NCBI GenBank assembly: GCA_907163375.1
Contig: CAJQUW010008720.1
Coordinates: 186,001 to 250,000, forward strand
Direction of reading: 5' to 3'
Source of the DNA: Prostheceraeus crozeri
Lineage: Eukaryota > Platyhelminthes > Polycladida > Euryleptidae
DNA length: 64,000 nt
Below, piece by piece: positions 56,850 to 64,000 of the stretch. A program made the position numbers and the translations under genes. The notes beneath the pieces are model-generated. The model did not search any database. It saw only the letters and a program-made list of their open reading frames with translations, and was not told the origin of the DNA. Position 1 is the stretch's first letter. Each line of letters starts with the position of its first letter.

Positions 56850-59710
56850 CTCAGTTTCAGTGCCAACTACTTTCAGAACACCAATAAAAAATATGTCGGT
56901 GTGTCTCAGCAAAAAATTGTTTTAGGCTTGTATATGATGCTGCGTACCTCAGTCCCGACCGCAATTCGTCCGACCAGGATTCGAGTACAAGTCAGCTAGA
57001 AAGCCAGGCAGGTGCTATTGGTTAATTTTGACAGATCTGTTTTCTGATGAGCAATGGTGAGCAACTTTATAGTATTTGCCTGGTAAAATAGTATGAAAAC
57101 ATTGTTTAACAGAGGTACTACTGTGAAAAGAGTGCTTGCTTCGCTATTTAGCTAACTCGTGTTCGAAGCTCGAACCCCAGTTACACGAGTTGCAGTGGGG
57201 AAGGAAGGGAGTTGGTGTCTTTTGAACTTATTTTGTGTGACTTAATTTTATCAGTAGGTAACATGTTGACACAGTGATGAATTAGTGAAGTAGGGAAGCT
57301 CACCAGAAATTGGTGTGTTCTCTGCGGCTTTTTTTCACAACGGGATTGATTATTATTGCATTTTGCATTTTGGGAAGCAGAAAAATGGATTCGCAAAAAA
57401 GTGACATTTAGGTCTGGCAACGCTGGTGTCGATATGTGCATACAATACACGCACGTAGATTTAATTACGTCAATTGGTATTGAGCTTCTGGTGAAGCTAT
57501 TATTGAAAAGTGATGCAATGCGTGGCGAAAGTTGTTCGTGGATTTTCACCCCAAACATGGTCTGAAAAACGAGCATCGACACTTTCAGCACTCAAGCTGC
57601 AACCAGCCATCAATGAATTGTACCCAAACTATGATGGTATCTTTTATGGAGCATATTTATTATATGTTCGTTACATTGACTGTGCATTAAAGCACACATG
57701 CACATGTCTTACTTCGCATCTTGCAAATAAATAAGTTATGTCGTTTATTGAGCATGAAAATATCTCAGAAATGCAATTCGTGAGGTTTCAAATTCGAAGT
57801 CATTCAGGTAAATATCACAAACGATTAAGAAAAATGGAATCAAGTAGCATGTACATGTAACTCATCAAATCCTAAATCCGCTGTTATGAAGTTTGCTCTT
57901 AGACAAAACAGGACTTAGAGCGAACAACAGTAATACAATGGGGAAGTTGACATTTTTGAGATCGCGGCATAACTAAGAAAGCATTTCCATGGAGACAGTG
58001 CAGACATAATCAACTATTTTCAAACATAACCTGAATCCCAATATAGTGTGCCTATAATCAAAGGGCACAAAATTAGTAGATGATCAGGGGCTTTTTGAGC
58101 AATGTCAGATGACTCTTTTATTTACTTCAAAAAGTTACTACTACGACAAATTTTCCGGGAATTTCGTCATCGCGTGATCTCACCCATGCCACCAGGACAG
58201 CGCAGCATTTGTGTGGATAATTCTCTTTATGCCGATTTTAATCTTCCACATGGCTTGGCATCCACTCACGTCTAGGTTGATAGAGGGACTACCTCAGGTC
58301 TGCTAAAGAAGTAGACCACTTGACATATGGTATCAAGAAACGGCATGCAAACTACGTGTACTATGGCATTACACCGCTGGCATCGTACAGATGTAATAAA
58401 TTAGATGCAGGTCAACAAACAGGCAATAGTCTAGTTAGTTTGATCGACTCCTGCGCGTGCAAACAACGCGCTGCAACCTCCGTACCACTGTTGCCAGAGT
58501 TAGTCAGGGAAAAATTCTCGATCATTTCATTCTAATTCACCAGAGGATTTAGCAATTAATCAACCCACATTAGGAGATTGCTTTTAGAATCATTTTGTGA
58601 ACTGATTTCCATCATCAAGATGTCTGAGCTAATGCGGTAATTTGTTTATGTCTATCCCGAGCAGATTGCTAGATTAGCAACACTTGTGTCGTGTGAATAC
58701 AAATGCGACATGTAATAAATATTTAGTCACAACAAATGCTGAAAATTGACAAATTTCACCAATCAGTGGAATCATTATGGAAATGTTAGTTTTTGTTTCC
58801 TTATACGAAGGCGCGCCCATCACGCTGCGCAAGACGAACTGGGGCGTTGTCCTGACAGTGCGCTGTTGCAGCTTAGCGTTTTGACTGATGGGAATCTTCG
58901 TTGCCTTTGAATTTCGGCAGATCTTTGATAAAAACCGTTGGTCACACTGCCATGACCACCAGAACTTCTTCCGTGACCGTCTCGAAGATGGATTGCCACC
59001 TGATGTTACGTACCTATTACGCGAAGCTATTTTGCCCTCAGCTGAATGTAGTCTCTGTCTGACCGGGTTGGGCCAGTACAACTTCAGTGATTCACATCTC
59101 ATTAGACCGAAAGTGTGACCTTGGTACAATTCCACTGCTCTTTCAATGCGTAGGAAAATCTTGATTGTCATGGGGCTGGGAGCGCTGCTGATTTATTGAT
59201 CAATGAAATACAACATAATAAATCGGTCTGCCATAATTTAACATGTCAGTAAATTAAGCCTATCTGCTGTCTCTAATGGTCAAATTTAATATTTATCTAT
59301 TATAAAATATCTATTATCTAGCAAAGTAAAAATGCATGCTTTTGAATATCATTCGATGTAAAACTTCATTCAATGGAACTGCTCATATTAAAGATGAAAT
59401 TTTGCTATATATTTTTTAATCAAATAAATGTTCTGCTTAAGGTTGTGAGAACAAACATAAATTTTGAACCAGCAATAGCATCAGGATGACAGCAAAGTAG
59501 GTCGAAAGCCCATTAGCCCAGTAGCCATTTATAATAGAATATAATGCTTACTAATTTAAATTAGTAAGCTCCTATGTAAAAGAGATTCATAGATGAGAGC
59601 AATGGAACCTGAAGCTACTCCCATTTTTCAACATAAGGTGCAACTCAATGTTGAATAATTCTATTTACACTACATTTGTGACATCAGAATTTGAAAATGA
59701 CAGATGGCAA
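56850..59710. other. No gene recognised
   Basis: Non-coding by my reading. Frames at 57181-57591 and 58674-59171 (minus strand, 136 and 165 codons) carry no known motif. The second covers a more GC-rich patch (58800-59110) open on both strands and might be a decayed coding fragment, but I cannot support it. A box B-like gttcgaagctcgaacccc lies near 57160. Confidence 0.4.
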
Positions 59711-59781
59711 GGTGAAAAACAGCACGAGTTGCCGAGGCCTTTCGTTCATTCTTATCGAGGCAGTGCATGAACAGTGAAATT

Positions 59782-61149
59782 CAGTGCTAAGAAAAAGTCT
59801 GAAAACAGTTGTCTATCTAACTGTTCGCCATTCATATTTCGATTTCTCTGTGGTCTATTTCAACTTAAAATCTCAACACGCCATTTAAATGATAGAACAG
59901 TGATATTTCATCAATGCTGTTAGCAAACATTTAAATTCAAATTCAAACTTTTGAATAACATGATCTATCATTGTCACTAGCTACGTTTCTGTTGTTGGCA
60001 AGAGTGAAATCAGCGATACAATCCGCGCTCAAGTTATTGTGTTATTCTCAGCGCAAAATATCCTCTCGACTTGACTTTTCAAAAGCTGGTGTACGAAAGA
60101 CCATCGCGAGGTACAAAAAACTTGGATCATTGAAATCTTTACCAAGATCCGGAGGAAGAAAATGCACGACATCCAGAACGGACAATCTCATTCATCGTCT
60201 GTCGAAGGCTCATCCCCATTAGACAGCATCTGGAAGGCGAATTGTGCTCACTTTAATGCACCCTTTGCCATGTGAAGATGCGATCCGTCGTAGTTGGAGA
60301 ATTAAATTAGGCCTGGGATCATGCAGGCTGGCGAAAAACCGCTGTTGCCTCAGAGATTCAACAACGTTTGGAGTTCTGGCGAAAATATCAGAGGTGGTCG
60401 CTTCGCTTTGTAGCAAAGTGATGTTCTCAGATGAAACAATCATTCGGCAGTTTTCGAAATCAGAAGTCAGAGTTCGGAGACCGGTTGGGAAGCGGCATTC
60501 TTTGAAATGCGTGCAGCCAGCAGTGAAACATCCGCTCCAGATCGTTGACTGGGGTTCGATCTCAGCAAAGGGTCGTGCTGCTATTTCCTTCCTGTCCCCC
60601 GGAACTACGATGAATGGATCTCGCTATCTCAACATACCTAAAGACAGACTTCCTATGCACATGAGAATAAATTCCTGCAAGTACGAGTGTATTTTTAGCA
60701 TGATAGCGCTCCATGCCACATAATCCGAGCAGTATCGGAATTTCTTAGTGGTGAGAGTTAAGAATTGCTTTATTCCCTGGCCTGGTTCAAACCCTGACTT
60801 GAAACCAATAGAAAATTGTTGGGCGATTCTGAGGAGAAAAGTGGCTGAGAGACATTCGACGTCGATTGCAGACTTGAAGTACACTTCAGAAGTTCGGACT
60901 CAAGAAATCAGTTCTGACTACTGTCAGAAACTCATCAATTCCATGCCTCATCGCATACATAAAGTTATATCTGCCAGAGTAAAATCCATCAAATATTGAT
61001 CGTGTTTTGAAATTGGTGTATTTTATTGAGTTCCTCGCACTGTTCGGTAAACTTTAAATTTTGGAATATGATGCTAATTTTATTGAAACATTCGACAACG
61101 GGAGTCTAGCTTGTTTCCTGTGATGGTCTCAGACTTTTTCTTAGCACTG
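59782..61149 (+). mobile_element. Tc1/mariner-like element
   Basis: The ends are 21-bp perfect inverted repeats beginning cagtgctaagaaaaagtctg. The right end is followed by TA (61150-61151); the left flank is TT, one change from TA. At 1368 bp it has near-normal size. Its transposase is broken into at least three frames. Confidence 0.8.
59971..60999 (+). pseudogene. Tc1-like transposase, broken
   Basis: 59971-60222 carries the helix-turn-helix region (QRKISSRLDFSKAGVRKTIA, then GSLKSLPRSGGRKCTTSR, the GRPR-like linker). 60244-60723 carries VMFSDETIIRQFSKS with the first catalytic Asp, and VDWGSISAKGRAAISFLSPG. 60748-60999 carries FIPWPGSNPDLKPIENCWAI with the last acidic residue. The block with the second Asp (normally DNAPxH) is reduced to IALHAT near 60700. 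There is an in-frame stop (TAG, 60220-60222) and at least two frame changes, so it is dead, although most of the protein is still present. Confidence 0.75.
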
Positions 61150-61659
61150 TACAGATGTGGACAGTAGTGTTGAATCGGGTAAAACTGAATGATTCTCAAC
61201 ATCGGAAAGAGATTCGCAGTACACACAGGAGTTATAAGCTACATTTAACGTTGAAATAATATAGGACAACAAGAAATAAAGTTCAAAGGTGAATAAATGG
61301 ACAAACAATAAAAAGACAATATACATTAAAAGGACAATAAAAAGAAATTAAGTTACCAAAGAAGATGAGAACTCTTAACATACTCTTTCTGAGTACAAAG
61401 ATCACGCTTAAATCTTAATATACATACGGATTCTGTGATACGTAAAAGACAAGAATCATTGCACATGCACAGCACTGAAAAGTTGGAAGAAATAGCTCTA
61501 GACTAGCACTGTACACTTGTAAATGTAGTATCTTGGCACTATCTGGGATTCGCGTCGATCAAGGAGAGCACTTACTGTCCGCATCTGTATTTCACTGTTC
61601 ATGTACTGCCATGATAAGAATGAACGAAAAGCCTCGGCTACTCGTGCTGTTTTTCATTC

Positions 61660-64000
61660 ACAAAATTAGCAGAGGGTCTGGATTTTTCACGGATGCTAAG
61701 TTATAGTTGATAGAAATGGTAAATGATCTTTCTTCGCCTACACGTTGAGATGATCTCCGTCTTTCTGTTCAGGATTTCCTTGATCTCCTTCATTAAAATC
61801 TGATACTTTTCTTAGAGACATAGCACGCTGTATCGTGCTCCACATTTGTATTTCTCCGCTGTTTTGTGCAAAATTTCCCATTTGATGTTATATACTCTGT
61901 TTTTGTCTTTCAATTTCCAAACATATTTTCATAATGTAGTTTTATTCTTTAATCTCATATTTGTAAAGGACTTTTTGTGATTGTTTCATCTTGTTTTGAA
62001 TTCTTCTTCCGTTTGTCCTCTTTAGCTTTTCTTTTTATTTACGAATGTAAGATGCAAGAATGGAAATACATTACAAAAAGTTGTTTGGACACAAAGACAA
62101 AAAACAAAAAAATGACAAAAACGAAGCATATAAAAGGCAATAAGTTAACTGAATGACTTCGGAATGGAAGTTGAACTTGACTGTAAACATTAGATCAAAA
62201 TTCACTGTGCTCATTATCATCTTGTTAATCAGAATTATGATCCAATTATTTGCAACCAGAGCTTGAACAAATTATCAAAGGATGACAAATGAATTCAAGA
62301 CATTAATTAGGATATGTTTACAATGATTATTTGGCACGAACTTTAAACTGCTGGGAATATCGTAACTTTGAATTTATGTTTGATAGTTAATCATGCAGAA
62401 TTTTCTAAGTCACCATGAAAGAACTCAAAGAAGAGGCCAAAGACTGCTCATGCTTGTACAGTATATGCCTTCTGAGTATATTTTTATAAAAGAAGGTTTA
62501 GCAAGCCTACTAATGAAGTCAGACAAAGGACATGCTACAAGATAAGGTGCAGGTCATATAAATAGATTGTTTATCTGAAGTTGACTAGAATGGAAATTGA
62601 CTAAAGGTCGCAGCACATCCGGGAAGCTACGTTGGGGCATGAAGAACCAATGAAAAGCTTAGAATTGCATATGTGACTGATTCCAACCCAATGATGCATC
62701 CGTTGACAAGTGTAACTAAGCGAAAACGCGTGCGACTTTTGTGTCACTATTGTGTATTGCATGAAGCTTTACTTCCATTATAGAGGTTTTATTGTAATCA
62801 ATTTCTATGGTGCATGCAGTGATTTTGTGGGCTCGGAAGTGTCTTAACTTGAATCTACGACGTAGGAAGCATACTAGTCAACTCCTCTTATACCTCTGCG
62901 ACAGTTGCTAGCAGAAATTTACAGATATTAAGTATACCTATTGATCGCCATTTGGAAAATGGTCACCAGAGCCGTTACTTTTAAATGAAGGGTGTCACTA
63001 CTTCTACTGAATTAGCTTTCGGTTATCGCTGTAGCACACGTGTCAAAGTTTCATACCATTATCAAAAGTGCAGAATTCGACTCTTTGCCGCTACGCTATT
63101 GGAGGAAATTCGCTTCCATTTTTTTCTACTCAACGAATAAAGCATTAATTCAATCAAACATTCGACTTTCACCGCTTCAAACATTTCCAACTTGACACTG
63201 CAAGATTTCCTTTTTTTAGACACAACATATTCTTTTATTGTTTCTCGAAGCACGATGTTACCGCGATAAAGATGAGCATCTTGTTCAAGAGACCAAGTTC
63301 TCACTGTTTTGGATGCATTAGGGAAATGGGTAGAATTTTCATAAAAATACTGTTACTCTGGAATTTGAAGTCAAGTTTGAGTTGAACTTTATAGAAGTTG
63401 AGTGCATGTCTTATGTAATGCAATGTTCATTTGAGATACTTAAGCAAAATGTCTGAAATGTATTAAATTTGTCGTCATGACAATTTTTCTTGCTATCATG
63501 ACCATAGAAATAAAGTTAATTTGTCATAAACACGTGGACATGCAATAGCACCTTTATTCATCTCTAATGAAGTATGAAATGTGTTTCACGACTGCATAGT
63601 TCATAGTATGAAATGAGTGACAAGTATCGTTGATATAGTGCTGACCTTATGATAATATTTTTGATTGATGCTACAGCAATTAGTGTTTGACATCACCTCT
63701 GACTATGTCATGATGTGCTTAAAAATAGAAAGAATTGACAGTAAATAAAATTGAATTTCATAGGGATTGAATGTCTGAAGAATGTTGCTGCTGCACATGC
63801 TGCCGACTGGTTGAGAGTAACTCCTTCTCCCGAATTAGGCCTGACTTGAGAGCACAATGAGATGAATATAGTTCTGAAATGGTGGTTTGGGTTATCGGTG
63901 GATGGTAATCTCAAGAAGCGTGAATGGTAACCTTCGATTTTGCATAACATCGTTCAGAGCAATGGGAGATGAAGCATTGCAACACGACTAGAGACAAGGC
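61660..64000. other. No gene recognised
   Basis: AT-rich DNA to the window edge. Two 80-codon minus-strand frames (63062-63304 and 63708-63950) show no motif or splice-like borders. No terminal repeats were identified. Confidence 0.4.

Larger units (their letters stand above)
59711..61658. mobile_element. Inverted-repeat element carrying a Tc1 insertion
   Basis: The left arm (about 59713-59781, continuing at 61152-61165) and right arm (about 61580-61656) are inverted copies: gaaaaacagcacgagttgcc on the left, complement of ctcgtgctgtttttc on the right, extending through ttcgttcattcttatc. The Tc1 element at 59782-61149 split the left arm. Without it the parent would be about 580 bp. No target duplication was resolved. 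Confidence 0.65.

Noticed and set aside
58674-59171. 165-codon minus-strand frame
   Set aside because: It is open partly because of base composition, the plus strand is also largely open, and no domain is recognised.
1-64000. LTR retroelements, Polintons or other virus-derived sequence
   Set aside because: No LTR pair, integrase, capsid, envelope or protease signature was seen; all RTs found belong to LINE or Penelope types.

Overview
This is a 64 kb stretch of AT-rich nuclear DNA from an animal, most likely an invertebrate with a large, repeat-rich genome. The signs are spliced exons with GT/AG borders, an intron of nearly 26 kb, no operon-like gene packing, and a mixed metazoan transposon load (hAT, Tc1/mariner, pogo-like MITEs, RTE-type and other LINEs, Penelope-like elements, a tRNA-derived SINE head). 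The species cannot be named from the sequence. I saw no LTR retrovirus, Polinton or other capsid-bearing element, no CRISPR array, no rRNA and no convincing tRNA gene.

Layout. 0.6-3.7 kb: minus-strand Penelope-like relic, split by a terminal-inverted-repeat (TIR) transposon (1590-3174) that holds a smaller MITE and an exon-like segment. 4.2-30.5 kb: the only host gene I can support, with two phase-matched coiled-coil exons at 4470-4664 and 30456-30518. The 25.8 kb intron between them holds a LINE with a C-terminal nuclease-like domain (7.5-9.96 kb, minus), a 65-bp micro-transposon (7141-7205), a pogo-like MITE (10.75 kb), unidentified coding remnants (12.4-14.06 kb), a LINE fragment broken by a perfect 68-bp hairpin (15.83-16.02 kb) and by an apparently whole hAT transposon (16103-19309), a Penelope nuclease relic (23.7-24.3 kb), an RTE-like fragment (25.5-26.8 kb), a foldback (28.1-28.75 kb) and a Penelope relic with internal inversion (29.3-29.9 kb).

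30.5-46 kb is gene-poor: nested TIR elements (30.9-32.0 kb), a 43-bp minisatellite (36.06-37.24 kb), a foldback and a TA-flanked element (37.4-38.5 kb), and a SINE head (42.9 kb). 45.9-55.3 kb is a transposon cluster: a short hAT-like element, a 4.3 kb element with 686-bp TIRs that are almost identical (47036-51331, with a Tc1-like element inside it), and a near full-length but broken RTE-type LINE with an internal zinc-finger module (51.5-55.3 kb). 55.5-61.7 kb holds a non-autonomous hAT element with perfect 8-bp target duplications and a Tc1 element inside another inverted-repeat element. 61.7-64 kb shows nothing I can call.

The genes do not form a pathway: the window is one host gene plus layers of mobile DNA. 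The strongest leads are the long-TIR element with a gene of unassigned family, the possibly still active hAT element, and two tiny insertions (hairpin and micro-element) whose target-site duplications are intact.
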